Source: Cryptomeria japonica (Eukaryota > Streptophyta > Pinopsida > Cupressales > Cupressaceae). Taken from it: a stretch of 64,000 nt of DNA. Within the stretch, counting starts at the first letter, position 1, and every line of letters starts with the position of its first letter. Under the pieces are notes generated by a model. That model was not told the origin of the DNA and searched no databases. It was given only the letters and a program-made list of their open reading frames with translations. Shown here piece by piece: positions 11,231 to 22,922 of the stretch. The position numbers and the translations under genes were made by a program. The stretch is from NCBI RefSeq assembly GCF_030272615.1, contig NC_081408.1, positions 62,368,614 through 62,432,613 of the forward strand, in the 5' to 3' direction.

Positions 11231-12137
11231 TATTCATGATTTTATTTAGGATTACTCTAAAATATTGAAACAATACATATTGCATTCATAATATTAGCTC
11301 TTGTTTGTGTCAAATATAGTAAAACTCCAATCATATATTTATATCTTATTAGATTAACAAGTGTTGATTCATCCTTCAATGATAGTTTATCAGTTATAGT
11401 CATAGGAGTACTTACCGGTTTAGAGTTTTCCATACCAAATTTCTTTAGTGATTCCTTTAAGTACTTAGATTGACATATGAATATACCTTTATCAGTCTAT
11501 GAAATCTTCAATCCTAAAAAGAATTTTATCTCCCCAATCATAGACATTTCAAATTCTTCCTACATCTTATTAGAAAAGTCTTTACACAATCCATCTTCTC
11601 CTCCAAAAATTATATCATCAACAAAAACTTCAATAACCAAGATCTCATCATTACCTTGATATATAAGTTGTTGTTAGCATTACCTTTAGTGTGACCAAGC
11701 TTCAAAAGATATTTGTCCAATCTAGCATACCAAGCTCTAGGAGCTTTCTTTAATCCATATAAATCTTTCCTAACCTGGAAACCATATCTTTGTCATTTTC
11801 CAAAGAAAATCCATCAGGTTGTTCAATGTAAACTTTCTCTTCAAGATCACCATTTAGAAATGTACATTTAACATCCATTTGATATACTTTATACTTATTA
11901 TGTGCTACAAAAGCTAAGAATAGTCTGACTGCCTCAATTCTAGCTACTGGTGCAAAGGTTTCATTGTAATCAATTCCCTCTTTCTATGAATATCCCTTAC
12001 ACACTAATCTTTCTTTGTTTCTAATTACCTTACCATCTTCATTAAGTTTATTTCTAAAGACCCATTTAGTTCCAATTACATTTTTGTGTTTAGGTTGGGG
12101 AACCAATGCCCATGTGTTATTCTTTTCAATTTGTTCC
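11231..12137 (-). pseudogene. Copia-3 reverse transcriptase, truncated at 5' end by Tat-1
   Basis: The minus strand from 12137 begins in EQIEKNNTWALVP, the start of Copia RT, and shows [35 protein letters not shown], then degenerates after GFSLEN with several stops and frame changes. Tat-1 is inserted exactly before EQIEK. The counterpart in Copia-2 is 8120-8760. Confidence 0.86.
12133..12137 (+). other. Probable Tat-1 target-site half (GTTCC)
   Basis: The five bases before the Tat-1 LTR are Copia-3 coding sequence. The matching GTTCC after the Tat-1 3' LTR would lie outside the window, so this is the expected, unconfirmed duplication. Confidence 0.5.
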
Positions 12138-12164
12138 TATAGACACCTAAAATTGTCATGTCTA

Positions 12165-12410
12165 ATTAAATAAATATCTTTATTTACTTAATTACTTTAT
12201 CCTAATTCTTCTATTAATTAAATAAATATTTATTTATTTAATTATTTCATTTATCCTCTTCTAGCCTTATTTCTCATTTGAATAAATACTTTATTTATTT
12301 AAATTATCCCTTTTCCTAAATTAAATAAATATCTTATTTATTTAATTGATCCCACTTCTTCTATTAATTAAATGAATCTTTATTTATTTAATTAATTCAT
12401 TAACCTTTTC
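12165..12410 (+). repeat. Five ~50-bp palindromic AT-rich units in the Tat LTR U3
   Basis: Each unit has an AT-rich near-palindrome (ATTAAATAAATA..TTTATTTAAT type) followed by a TCCT..TTCTTCT spacer. Units start near 12168, 12213, 12263, 12318 and 12360. The same array appears in reverse in Tat-2 (63180-63420). Single strands could form stem-loops. The LARD-1 LTR has a shorter comparable block (14000-14115). Confidence 0.75.
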
Positions 12411-12559
12411 TACCCATGACACATGTCATTCATCTCTTAATTCCTACACTACCTACCCTCTTATTATTTTCTTATTTTCTTTACCTACCCTTTAATCATA
12501 GCCGACCATTTATCTTTTACACTTCTCAATCTTATCCCTCCATTTCTTATAGTGCCTTC

Positions 12560-12568
12560 TATATAAGG
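12560..12568 (+). promoter_or_regulatory. TATA box of Tat-1 LTR
   Basis: TATATAAGG is followed by AGATGCTTCCTTC. The same string is conserved in the Tat-2 LTR (antisense, 63014-63022). Transcription should start about 30 bases downstream, which puts the R region in the conserved half of the LTR. Confidence 0.65.
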
Positions 12569-12915
12569 AGATGCTTCCTTCATTATCAACCCTTGATCAA
12601 TTGACTTCCCAACTACGCTTTTGAACTTTCATATGAGAGCCTACATGCAACCACATTTCCATTCTTTGTTGAGCTCTTGTACACACATAAAATTTGAGAG
12701 AAAATATATCAAGCAAGATCAATGGAGATAGGAAGAATGGAGATCCAAACCCTATTGGACATGTGATGGTATAATCTTTGTGATTTCATTTGATTTGCAT
12801 TTTCTTAGGAAATCTTCATATGTTATGGTGGATCTTTGTTGTTGTTAGGTTAGGGTTTTGTGGTTGAATTCATTTAGTCTTTCAATATTGTTGTTATCCA
12901 TTTTCACCATATACA

Positions 12916-12940
12916 TTTTGGCATGCCTAGTCCGACCCTT
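12916..12940 (+). other. Tat-1 primer-binding-site region
   Basis: Directly after the LTR: TTTTGGCATGCCTAGTCCGA. The TGG start two bases into the interior is typical of a tRNA 3'-end complement. I cannot name the tRNA with confidence. Confidence 0.5.
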
Positions 12941-13522
12941 GTCCCTTTTGCATTTAACATCTTTTGTTGTAGATTTTTTATTTTGAAGTTATAGATCTAA
13001 TAGTTTCGACAACATTTTTGACATTTTCGCGTTTGCACACTCTCGAATCGTGTTTTTACCTCTATGTCACATCTGTGACATCTGGAATCCCGTTTGTGAC
13101 CTTGACATTTTTTAATCTTTTGTAGATTCTAGGAAACATGTCTATGTTCTCTAAACGCATCTGTGAGGCTTCCAGGTGCATCTGTGTTGGTGGGCTGCAT
13201 CTATGTTTAGGAGTCGCATTTGTGTTATATATAAGCATGTTTGTATGTTTATATAGCATTTTTGTCACTATTAGTCACATCTATGTTCATCTTTGTTGCA
13301 TTTTGGTTTTGTTGATTTGGTTATTCATCATTTCAATTTTAGATCTGGTTTATATAGAGCTAATATCTTCAAATCTAGCTAACAAAATTGGTGTAGCTTG
13401 TCTTGAGAGCAAAATCATTTTGTTGAAGGCCCCTATTTCACAAAGTATTTTGGATCTAAAATTTACCTAACTTGTGTGCTTGCAGGAACGGGTGATCATT
13501 TGAAACAATTCAAACTACTAAT
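12941..13522 (+). other. Tat-1 leader, first part, with ~20-bp degenerate repeat
   Basis: Non-coding leader up to the LARD-1 insertion. From 13128 to about 13290 there are roughly eight units of 19-22 bp around a core (A/G)CATCTGTGTT or CATCTATGTT, for example at 13136, 13157, 13178, 13198 and 13218. The open frames over this stretch come from the repeat and are not supported as genes. The leader continues at 22918. Confidence 0.65.
13518..13522 (+). other. LARD-1 target-site duplication, left copy (CTAAT)
   Basis: CTAAT just before the LARD-1 LTR is repeated at 22918-22922 just after it, the 5-bp duplication expected from retroviral-type integration. Confidence 0.93.
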
Positions 13523-14727
13523 TGTAGACACCTAAAAATGGTCAACGCTTGCAGAAGTCATACTTTAACATTTGTGCATTGCCTCATTTTAGGTTTTTGC
13601 GTCGCATTGACATTTCTCCTATGATTCGTACTTGATCTTTATCATTTGTGAGCATCGAGTCCTTCTTCTACATTCTTCATCTATCTCGCCTTCGAATTTG
13701 GTCTTGTCGACAACAATCTTCAGTCATGATTTTGGTCGATCTTTGTCCTTGTCAATCTTGTCATATTGCGATCGATTCGTCATCGATCCTTGTCCTTTTT
13801 CAATCATGTCAATTTGGTCAATTTGTCATTGATTTTTGTCAACCAATTTCAATTAAATCATTTATCACATTGGTCATTTATCAATTCAAAATCATGATCG
13901 AATCGACATTAATTATCTTTCATCAAGACCTAATTCATCCTCTAGGGTTTCATGATTTAATCATTTAACCTTGTTTGTCATTTCTCTCTCTAGGATTAAT
14001 AAATTAATTATTTATCCTAAGTCTTCTCATCACAATTAAATGTTCATTTAATTGGCTAATTAATTTCCTCCTATTTTGTAAATTAATTAATGAATGAGAA
14101 ATTATTAATTAATTTACCTATTTTTCATCAAATTCCTAATTTCCAAGTCATTATTTCCAACTCAATTTTCTAATTTCTCCTAAATGTCTATTTCTATTTC
14201 AAAATCTTGTCATAAATCTTGACATAGAAATTTGTCATAAATTGTCATAAATCTTGTCATAAATCCTTGCATAGCAATTTGTCATAGACATGTCATAATT
14301 TTGCTATTCTTGATTTGAATTTCCATTCGAATCACTATCATGCTAATCTTGACATTTCTCCAATTTGTCTATAAATTGGATGATTTTTCTTCAATCAAAT
14401 CCCTAATAATAATCCCTAATTAGACTATCGAATTTACACTACTAGTACTCTTGATTAAATAATCAATGTCCATCTTGCTTTCAAGTATGTGTGTGCACTT
14501 GTAGGTGAGATCCACAATCCAACCATTTGAAGAGGAAAGAAGAACAATGGAGCCGCATCTAAGAAGCATCCAAATCATCATTTGGTTTGCATGATCTTTT
14601 CTTTTGAATGCTTTTATCTCATGTCTCTATTGAATGTGTTTTTGGATAGATTCATTGCAATGAATGCTTTTATGATTGATGAATATGTTTCTCTTATTTG
14701 TGATGATTTCCTATTTCCTAACATACA
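13523..14727 (+). repeat. LARD-1 5' LTR
   Basis: 1,205 bp, TGTAGACACC to ACATACA. By eye it differs from the 3' LTR at about 16 positions plus one 1-bp indel, roughly 98.7 % identity, so the insertion is young compared with the other elements here. A TATA-like TATAAAT is at 14370-14376. Repeated TTGTCATAAAT words lie at 14208-14300. Open frames inside (13632-13968) are repeated at 21823-22150 and are not supported as genes. Confidence 0.95.
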
Positions 14728-14755
14728 TTAATTGGTGAACCCAACGTGAACACTA
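14728..14755 (+). other. LARD-1 primer-binding-site region
   Basis: TTAATTGGTGAACCCAACG directly follows the LTR. TGG begins five bases in. The layout fits a tRNA primer site, but I do not assign the tRNA. Confidence 0.5.
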
Positions 14756-16789
14756 ACCTTGTAATCCCTTTACTGTGTTTTTGAGTGCTTTGAAGTTGAT
14801 TTGCAGGTCAAAAAACCCAAAAACAGGGCCGTGCAGGGTATTCTGGAGACTTCTGCGCTTGTGTGAAGCAACTTGTGCTTGTGTTGAGCATCTTGCACTT
14901 GTGTAGGTGACATTCTGTGCTTGTATCAGACATCTTGAGCCTGTGTCATGAGTTCTGCACTTGTGTAAAGTCCAGAACAGAGGTAAAAAATGCAGTGTTT
15001 ACTTGAAATTTTTGGTGTTTTTGCATTCTATTTTCTGTGCTTTGGATTTTGGTACTGATTATTTGTGCAGAATCTTGGCATATGCATGGCAAAGACTATG
15101 AATCAAACTACTAACATGTGTTATGCAGAATCGATGGTCAAAGACAACAAATCAAACCTCTAACTTGGGTTTTGCAGGTTGCCTTGGAGAAACAACCAAA
15201 CTTTTGTGTTTGAGTTTTTTAATTAGGCACTTAGTGATTTATAAATAGGTTGGAATGAACATTTGTTTGCTTTGATTGTTAAGTGTGACATTGGAGTAGG
15301 AGAGTATGCTCTCATCCTTCTTAGGGTGATCAGAAATCCAGATCTTCGATACCATGCTTGTGTTGTTGATTGTGTGTCTCCTTTAGAGGGCCTGCCTTCC
15401 CGACCACTTTGCTTTTACAAGCAAGTGATAATCGTGAGAAGGGAACGACCCAAAGTGAGTACGACTAGAATACCTTGGCATTATAACTCACTATAAACAA
15501 ATACCTAATGGGTGAAAGCTTTGAAGGAAGTGTTACGTGGGAATTGCAGTTGCTTGGGAAGTGATGACCCTTGAACTCTTTCTCATATCAACATCTAAGT
15601 AGGGCCTCTTGGTCTAAATCATGCTTGCATGACTACATTTGTTTGGTATCTTGATGGGCTTAATGTCTCAATCACGCTTGCGTGACATCAAGGAGTAACA
15701 CTTAACAGAAATCCTTACTAAACACCTTGTTTTTAGAGGCCAAAAAACCCTTCTAGTTGCTTGAGAAGGACAAGTTCGGATACTTGGAAGAGATACTAAG
15801 TTCACCATGGGGAGATTTCCATGGGGACTGATGCTTGGCTGCCCTGAGAAGTGAGTGTTGTGGAGGGGAGCTCGTGGGGTCAAGCATCTATGTATTCTCC
15901 TTGAATCCCATAATGAGTCTACCTCTCAAGTACCTAATGTCCTTGCCTACCATAAGAAATATGTGAATGAGCATGATTGTCTTGAGTCTAAGTTGAAATA
16001 TCTTGTCTTCTTTGCTTGTCAAAATTTGAATTGCATCTCATTTCAAAACAAGACAAATTGATTCAAAACAAGGTTAAACACAAGAGCATTTCATCCAACA
16101 AAGTTCAAAAACCTTCAAACATGGTTGTCAAACATTTGTCGAAATCTTGTCTCAACATTCATGTCACTTAGGTTTAGGCTCATCCTAGGTTTGCATTTTG
16201 TAAGATCATTGTCAAGGTTAAGTTTTATCTAAGTCACACTCCTTTGCATATCAATAAGGGTCATCCATTTGCATGTGTCCTCTTGCATTAAAGTCATACC
16301 GCTTTCATACATTTGCATTTGTATACCCTAAGTCTCTTCATTAAACTTAAGTCATTATCATGTCATAGAAATTGTTCCTTTGCATATAGTGTCAAAACTA
16401 GGTTTTGTCATACTTGAGTAATCCAAATCTTTGATAAACCCTAAGTCATTGTTAAGAAGTCTAGACCTTATCAAACCTTTTGTCCTTTTGTCATCAATAT
16501 CATTTCTTCAAACCTAGCTTAGTATCCAAGCATATAGGGGAGACATTGTCATCTTGTCCTTTGTCAATTAAGTCCTTTTGTCCTTTGAGGTCTAGACATC
16601 ATTCCAATTTCCCAAGGGTCCCTCTCTTAGATTTGCATTCATAAAGTTTGTCAAAATCTTCAAAAACAATAGAAACATAGGTTGCATTCTTGCCATAGAT
16701 TGCATTTTCACCTATTTAGTTTGCATTTAGTTGCATATCATATATTATCCTTGAAAAAATTCCAAAAAAATATTCATTTGCATAGTGAC
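14756..16789 (+). other. LARD-1 long leader
   Basis: About 2 kb without a supported gene. 14858-14960 has about six ~20-bp units with a GCTTGTGT or GCACTTGTGT core. 15830-15888 can form a hairpin shared with Tat-1. 15430-15500 contains GGGAACGACC and ACTATAAACAAATAC, which also occur in the Tat-1 leader (23115-23180). The region 16080-16680 is rich in CATTTGCAT and TTTGTC words. Confidence 0.6.
15830..15888 (+). ncRNA. Conserved leader hairpin, LARD-1 copy (cis RNA element)
   Basis: GATGCTTG (15830-15837) pairs perfectly with CAAGCATC (15881-15888). A second, bulged stem of CCC with GGG follows inside. The same stem and much of the loop (CCCTGAGAAGTGAGT, GTGGGGT) recur in Tat-1 at 23489-23546, while the surrounding sequence has diverged. 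It lies upstream of the first long ORF in both. A role in packaging, dimerisation or translation is inference. Confidence 0.6.
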
Positions 16790-19639
16790 ATGTCTATTGA
16801 AACAAGGTTCCAAGCACCAATGATGCAACAAAGTTTGACATATCAACCAACAATGCAATCACAATTATATCCAACCCAACAACAAGGCTATATTGATCAA
16901 ACTCTTTATGATGAAACAAGTCTTCAAATACAAAAACTAGAGGAGAAACTAGCGCAAGAACAAGAGATTTTGGAACAAAGAGTGAAAAACATTCAAAAGA
17001 ATAGATCACAAACGTCCAAAATGTTTCGAAAGTTTCCAGGTCAAAATCTAAATATTGAGCCAATTGATGTAAGATCTCTTATTGAATGATCAGACATACC
17101 AGCTCTCCTCTCCCAAATAGAGATGATGAAACAATTTCAAGAAAAGAGACAACATCAATTTCAACATTATGTGCCTCCACAACAAGAACAAGAAGGTGTT
17201 TACTATCAATCAAATTTTCAACCAATACAACCAATGGTTCAACCAATTGTTCAACATATACAACCAATACAACCAATGGTCCAATTTCAACAATATGTCC
17301 AACCAACTATACAATGTCAACAAATAGTTCAACCAATGGTGGAATATCAACAAGTTCAATCAACATATCAATGTCAACAACAACAACCAAACATTCAAAA
17401 ACAAAGGTTGCAACACACACCAAGCCAAATTTTGAACATGTCAAACCAATTTGAGCAACATCTAATTCAAAATCAAAACATGACATCAAACCAAAAACAA
17501 GTTCAAATTTCAGATACAACAATGTCAAAACCTCGAAAGAAAGGTGGCTTTATTGCAAGGCTCTTAAGGAAACTACCAAGTGAGTTTATTGAGAAAGATC
17601 AAAATAATACACTTATGTCTAGCAATGCCTCATCCCCCCATAAACAAATTGACTCTCCAGTGGCATCTATCCCTACACCTTTAGAAGTTTCACAAGAACC
17701 TTCCATATTGTCCTCATTAAAAAATACACCCAAGGATGCAATTATCCAAGAGCTATCCATAATTGATTACCACGATAATCCAATTCATGATGCACATCCT
17801 TGTCATGTTTCAGAAATACAAGACCCAATGCCACCATGCACTTTATTGCCATTACCTGTTTTAGAGGACCCCATTCGAAGTCCCTCTTCCTCATGTTCAA
17901 GCATTGATTCCTTGCCAGAATCCATCACAAATGTTCAAAGTGCATTTCCTTCATCCCAAAACATTGATCCCCTGTTAGAATCCTCCATGCATATCCAAAG
18001 TCTAACCCCATGTCAAGAGGATAATTTAGAGCATGAAGAAACGTGTCTTGAAATAGATGAAGATCAAGATCCTGAAACCTTATCATCCCATCCAATTGTT
18101 GACCAGGACCCCATGTTCCTAGACACTCACGATGATTCCCCTATTCTTGTCCATCCTATCCAAAGTCCTATTGACACTCCATTCCCCGAGCAAGATCAGG
18201 ATATCCCAGTCCATCCAATCCCAAATGATCCCCTTCCATTTCATGAACACAATGTCCTTTCAAATGCCATTGACATTCCACTTCCTAAACAAGATCAAGA
18301 TATCCCTTCAATCCTTTATGATGATCCTATTGAAAGTCAAGAGAAAAGCACCTTTAAAGAGGAATCCAATGATCTTCCTCCTTGTCAAGATCAAATTCTT
18401 CCTTCAGATCCTCCACAAGATCCACTTGTTCCTCCATCTCCTTGTCCTAATCCCGCATATCCACTCCAAGATCGCATTTCTTTTGACGATCCCATTATTT
18501 CTCCCATTCCATCTCTTGAAGAGCCTATCATTGAACCATGTCCACTACATGATCCTAATCCCCCTCATGATCCTGATACCCCTCATGATTCTAACATGTC
18601 AGTGCAAGATGTTCATGAACCCTCGACATGCATAATGGGTTCTTCCACTTTGGTGCAATCTAATCCACTTCAAGATCTCATTATTTCTCTCATATCACAT
18701 CCACCTCATAATGAACTCGTGTCTTCTTCCCAAAGCAAAGAGTATCCTACCAGTCAAGATATTCATAAAGGCAAAGGAGTAGACCTTCACAAGCAAGAAC
18801 CCCTTCATATCAAAGAGTATACTAATGGTCATGGCTACAGAGCTCGCACTCAAGGCATTGGTATCCCTTCAAAGTCAAAATCCAAATGTCCACCTTCCCC
18901 ATCATCGCTTCCATCCATTCTAGGTCCTTATATCCCTCCATCTCCTATGCAACATCAGCAAAGGCACACATCTTGGAGAACTTTCCATCCATCCCATATG
19001 CCTCCATATCATTCCCATCAACACTGACATTCCTTTCCTCTTCCAAGCAATTTGGATGCCAAGTATAAGCATCATAAGTCTAGCAATCCACATGTATTCA
19101 AGGATCAACATGTCCAATATAATAGACATGTCAAAACAAAGAACAATATGATCTATAAAGAAAAAGAAAAGTCCAAAAGGCCACAAAGGTCCACTGAGCA
19201 AAATAAAGCAAAGTCAAAATATATATGGGTTCCTAAATCCCTTGTGCAAGCAATACACTCTAAGGAACCACAAAAGCATGAAAAATCAAAAACCATGTGG
19301 ATCCCTAAGCAGCTCCTTGAAGCACAAAAGCCTAAAGAAACATCCAACTTGGCATCCAAAATTGCTATTCCTCCATCCAAACCTTCCAAGTCTATTCCTC
19401 CATCACCTTCTTCATCCATTTTGAGCCCTTATGTCTGCAAATCCATAGTCGTTCCTTCATCCAAATCTCAATATCCAAAATACATTTGTCCTCCATCAGT
19501 CCATCACCCCTCAAGGTGTGTGCCAATGTCGATCTTGCCAACATTTCCATCTAGTGAAGCCCAATTCTTCCAATACCCTATCCATTATCCAATGCATATT
19601 TTCCATCCTTCGATCCCTTTGATCCAATCCTTTGCATAA
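16790..19639 (+). pseudogene. LARD-1 long ORF, Pro/Gln/Ser-rich protein of unknown function
   Basis: From ATG 16790 (MSIETRF) to TAA at 19637 one frame stays open for about 950 codons except for two TGA codons, at 17087 and 19025. No frameshift occurs. Both TGAs could come from a CGA by one C-to-T change. Residues about 45-75 (LQIQKLEEKLAQEQE) look like a coiled coil. Then come a Gln-rich stretch (about 110-220), a short basic patch (KPRKKGG, about 245), a long Asp/Pro-rich region, and a Lys-rich C-terminal part with three IW(V/I)PK-like repeats. It has no zinc knuckle, capsid, protease or polymerase motif that I can see. It may be a structural or RNA-binding protein of the element, or a diverged gag. 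Homology unknown. Confidence 0.7.
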
Positions 19640-19882
19640 ATCCTTGCCTTAGTTTCATCTCTTTTTCCATGTCCTTATTCTACCAACGTCTTTGAGCATA
19701 CTTTTAAAGGTCATGGTCCATTTTTTTTTTCACGGCTACTATCCAAACAAAAAGATGCTTGAGTCCTTCTTCCATCCCCTATCATGTGTCCATCTTCTAT
19801 TGAAAAAGTCAAAATAAACAAAAATAAAAAATAAAAAAAAGAAAAAAGAGAAAAAAAGTAAAGCAAAAATAATTCGTCCACT

Positions 19883-19947
19883 GGTGAAAACCTGGCAAAC
19901 AGGCGCTTTGGGCAAGTACCATGATGAAAACTTGGCAAACAGGCATC
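19883..19947 (+). ncRNA. Two stem-A4 bulge-stem hairpins in LARD-1 3' UTR
   Basis: First: outer stem GGTG (19883) with CGCT (19904) using two G-U pairs, AAAA bulge, inner stem CCTG with CAGG, loop GCAAA. Second: outer stem GATG (19923) with CATC (19944), AAAA bulge, inner stem CTTG with CAGG, same loop. Relative to the GGTG/CACC pair in Tat-1, the second copy has changed both sides of one base pair. Confidence 0.65.
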
Positions 19948-20599
19948 ATGCATAATTTATGAACTTCTTGCACACCATACTTGGGGGCAGATTTCCTCCT
20001 TCATATCGTATTGCCCTTCATTATCCTATGGAACCCCTGTCATTACCCTTCATATCCTATTGTCCCTCATGTCCAGTTTCCCTTTCCACCTTTGATCTTG
20101 ACAAGGCTGAGGATCGTTATGAGCATCATGCATCTTGTTTGCAGCTTTCAGTCTATCATAGCTTTTGGTCATTTATCCATTTGCTTATTATAACCTTTCA
20201 TCCATATTCCCTAGCTTATTGCAACTTTCTGCCACTATCTCGTATCCTATCTCGACCTTCAGTCCATGTCCCTTATCCATTCTTGGTCTTGCTTATCCTA
20301 TCCATGTCTTATCACTATCCATACACTCTTTTTCATTCCTTGATCTTGATCTGACATAAGGACGCGAAATGCAAAACATAGTTTCAAAAGCCTCTTGACA
20401 TGTCCCTCATGCCATGTCACTGATTTAAATTGTCATATCCAGTCTCTTGTCCCATCACGCAATAGCTCTTGGAAATTGCATCTACGTTGTCTCCATAATA
20501 AAAGGCCTTTGTCTTCCCTCTATCCACCAACATTTCAGAAAACCTATTTATCCATTTGTCATATTCCTTGCCTTGCTAGACACTGGGGGCAAAATTTGA

Positions 20600-20830
20600 A
20601 AAAATCATAAAAATTGAAAAATGTCCTGAAATAATCCAAAAAAATCAAATAATGTCCTGAAAAAATTCTAAAAAAAATTTGAATAATGTCTTGAAAAAAT
20701 TCATAAAAATCGAATAATGTCTTGAAAAAAGTCATAAAAATTGAAAAATGTCCTGCAAAAATCCCTAAAAAAAAAAAGTCAAATAAAGTCCTGAAAAAAA
20801 GAAAAAAAATTGTAAAAACTCGAAAAGCAA
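20600..20830 (+). repeat. ~32-bp minisatellite, six units
   Basis: The landmark ATGTCCTGAAA or ATGTCTTGAAA recurs near 20621, 20652, 20685, 20717 and 20748, with a diverged sixth (AAGTCCTGAAA) at 20786. Spacers are A-rich. It sits in the LARD-1 3' UTR. Confidence 0.8.
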
Positions 20831-21696
20831 AACAAAAGCAAAAAAAAAAACATTTTGCAATAAGTTATTCCTTTTGTGCATAAGACAAGTCACTGAGCAT
20901 TCCTCCAACGATGTGCAATCAAACATTGTGCTTTAAATGAAATCACGCATTAACAGGTGAACTTTTTAATCAAATCAAACACTCAAACTGATCACAATTG
21001 TCATATCAATCGAATATCGGCATCAAAATCATTTGTCCTTGTTACTACTATCATGGGTCTTATACAGGGTGTGGTATACTCGAAACTAGACTATGTCCTG
21101 TCTTAGATGGGGTACCGCATTTCCTGAAACCAGACAGCATGATCGTCCTCTTAGCACTTTCAACTTTTGACAACGAAGAACAAGATGTTTGTTTGACTTG
21201 GTTGAGTTTGTGAGTCTTATCATTTATTGATTTATCTTCAATCATGTTCCTATGTCACTCGATGAAGTCAATGAGTGATTTAGAGTGACTGGGATGGCTC
21301 ATGGTCCTTTTCTTTTTTTGATTGTGATTGTCGTTTGTCTGTGATGTGTCTGTCTTTTGCAAAAAGGGTTGCATTTCAGCTTTGGCCTTCAATGCCATGA
21401 TGCTACGCATCCATTTTGCTACATAAAAATAAAGGTTCTCACCTACAAAGTGCATTACTGAAAGCAATTTTTCCTTCATCTCTAACTATCCTCTATCTCA
21501 TTTCTTCTCACTCACATTTCTTCCGTCAGTCCGTTTAATCTGTTTGCTCCTATCATTTTCTATCATTCTTATCGATCAATTGGCCTCTTTTCCACATGTT
21601 TCCGGCCAATTCCTCGAGGGGGCAAGCATATGTCATTATCATTGTCTGGGGTATTTTCGTTATTGTTCTTTGAAACCACGCTTAAAATGGCATTGT

Positions 21697-21713
21697 CTCA
21701 AAGAGGGGCAAAA
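21697..21713 (+). other. LARD-1 polypurine tract
   Basis: CTCAAAGAGGGGCAAAA ends exactly at the 3' LTR. The Tat-2 element has the same tract, in reverse, directly beside its LTR (63441-63457). Sharing the plus-strand primer site supports a shared replication machinery. Confidence 0.85.
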
Positions 21714-22917
21714 TGTAGACACCTAAAAATGGTCAATGCTTGCGGAAGTCATACTTTAACATTTGTGCATTGCCTCATTTTAGGTTTTTGCGTCGCATTA
21801 ACATTTCTCCTATGATTCGCACTTGATCTTTATCATTTGCGAGCATCGAGTCCTTCTTCTACATTCTTCATCTATCTCGCCTTCGAATTTGGTCTTGTCG
21901 ACAACAATCTTCAGTCATGATTTTGGTCGATCTTTGTCCTTGTCAATCTTGTCATATTGCGATCGATTCGTCATCGATCCTTGTCCTTTTTCAATCATGT
22001 CAATTTGGTCAATTTGTCATTGATTTTTGTCAACCAATTTCAAGTAAATCATTTATCACATTGGTCATTTATCAATTCAAAATCATGATCGAATCGACAT
22101 TAATTATCTTTCATCAAGACCTAATTCATCCTCTAGGGTTTATGATTTAATCATTTAACCTTGTTTGTCATTTCTCTCTCTAGGATTAATAAATTAATTA
22201 TTTATCCTAAGTCTTCTCATCACAATTAAATGTTCATTTAATTGGCTAATTAATTTCCTCCTATTTTGTAAATTAATTAATGAATGAGAAATTATTAATT
22301 AATTTACCTATTTTTCATCAAATTCCTAATTTCCAAGTCATTATTTCCAACTCAATTTTCTAATTTCTCCTAAATGTCTATTTCTATTTCAAAATCTTGT
22401 CATAAATCTTGACATAGAAATTTGTCATAAATTGTCATAAATCTTGTCATAAATCCTTGCATAGTAATTTGTCATAGACATGTCATAATTTTGCTATTCT
22501 TGATTTGAATTTCCATTCGAATCACTATCATGCTAATCTTGACATTTCTCCAATTTGTCTATAAATTGGATGATTTTTCTTCAATCAAATCCCTAATAAT
22601 AATCCCTAATCAGACTATCAAATTTACGCTTCTAGTACTCTTGATCAAATAATCAATGTCCATCTTGCTTTCAAGTATGTGTGTGCACTTGTAGGTGAGA
22701 TCCACAATCCAACCATTTGAAGAGGAAAGAAGAACAATGGAGCCGCATGGAAGAAGCATCCAAATCATCATCTGGTTTGCATGATCTTTTCTTTTGAATG
22801 CTTTTATCTCATGTCTCTATTGAATGTGTTTTTGGATAGATTCATTGCAATGAATGCTTTTATGATTGATGAATATGTTTCTCTTATTTGTGATGATTTC
22901 CTATTTCCTAACATACA
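21714..22917 (+). repeat. LARD-1 3' LTR
   Basis: 1,204 bp, TGTAGACACC to ACATACA, near-identical to 13523-14727. It is followed by CTAAT (22918-22922), the second copy of the target duplication. Confidence 0.95.
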
Positions 22918-22922
22918 CTAAT

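Larger units (their letters stand above)
9226..12137 (-). mobile_element. Copia-3, antisense Ty1/Copia, interrupted by Tat-1
   Basis: On the minus strand: reverse transcriptase (broken at 12137 by Tat-1), RNase H, 3' UTR, 3' LTR. It has the same family features as Copia-1. Its 5' part should lie beyond Tat-1, outside the window. It sits inside Copia-2 RNase H. Confidence 0.9.
12138..12915 (+). repeat. Tat-1 5' LTR
   Basis: 778 bp. The right end CACCATATACA is shared with the antisense copy at 62650. The left end is TATAGACACC rather than TGTAGACACC. It carries an AT-rich palindromic array (12165-12410), a TATA box (12560-12568) and a well-conserved R/U5 half (12600-12915). Homology to 62650-63440 in reverse orientation covers the whole LTR. 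Confidence 0.9.
19640..21713 (+). other. LARD-1 3' untranslated region
   Basis: About 2 kb without a supported gene. Two hairpins lie at 19883-19907 and 19923-19947. A ~32-bp minisatellite lies at 20600-20830. The end is related to the Tat-2 3' region (63441-63720 in reverse): shared CCTCGAGGGGGCA, then TCTTTGAAAC and CATTGTCTCAAAG before the LTR. Short open frames here are low complexity. Confidence 0.7.
13523..22917 (+). mobile_element. LARD-1, large non-autonomous LTR retrotransposon
   Basis: 9,395 bp with near-identical 1.2-kb LTRs, a perfect 5-bp target duplication, a PBS-like start and a polypurine tract. The 6,986-bp interior has no protease, reverse transcriptase, RNase H or integrase in any frame. 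It holds a long leader, one ~950-codon P/Q/S-rich ORF with two in-frame stops, and a long 3' UTR. Its PPT, leader hairpin, leader repeat and 3'-UTR hairpins all match Tat-1 or Tat-2, so a Tat element is the likely helper (inference). Confidence 0.93.

Noticed and set aside
13632-13968. ORFs inside the LARD-1 LTR (repeated at 21823-22150) as an LTR-encoded gene
   Set aside because: They are about 100 codons, low complexity, and the 1-bp indel between the two LTRs shifts the frame without other sign of selection.
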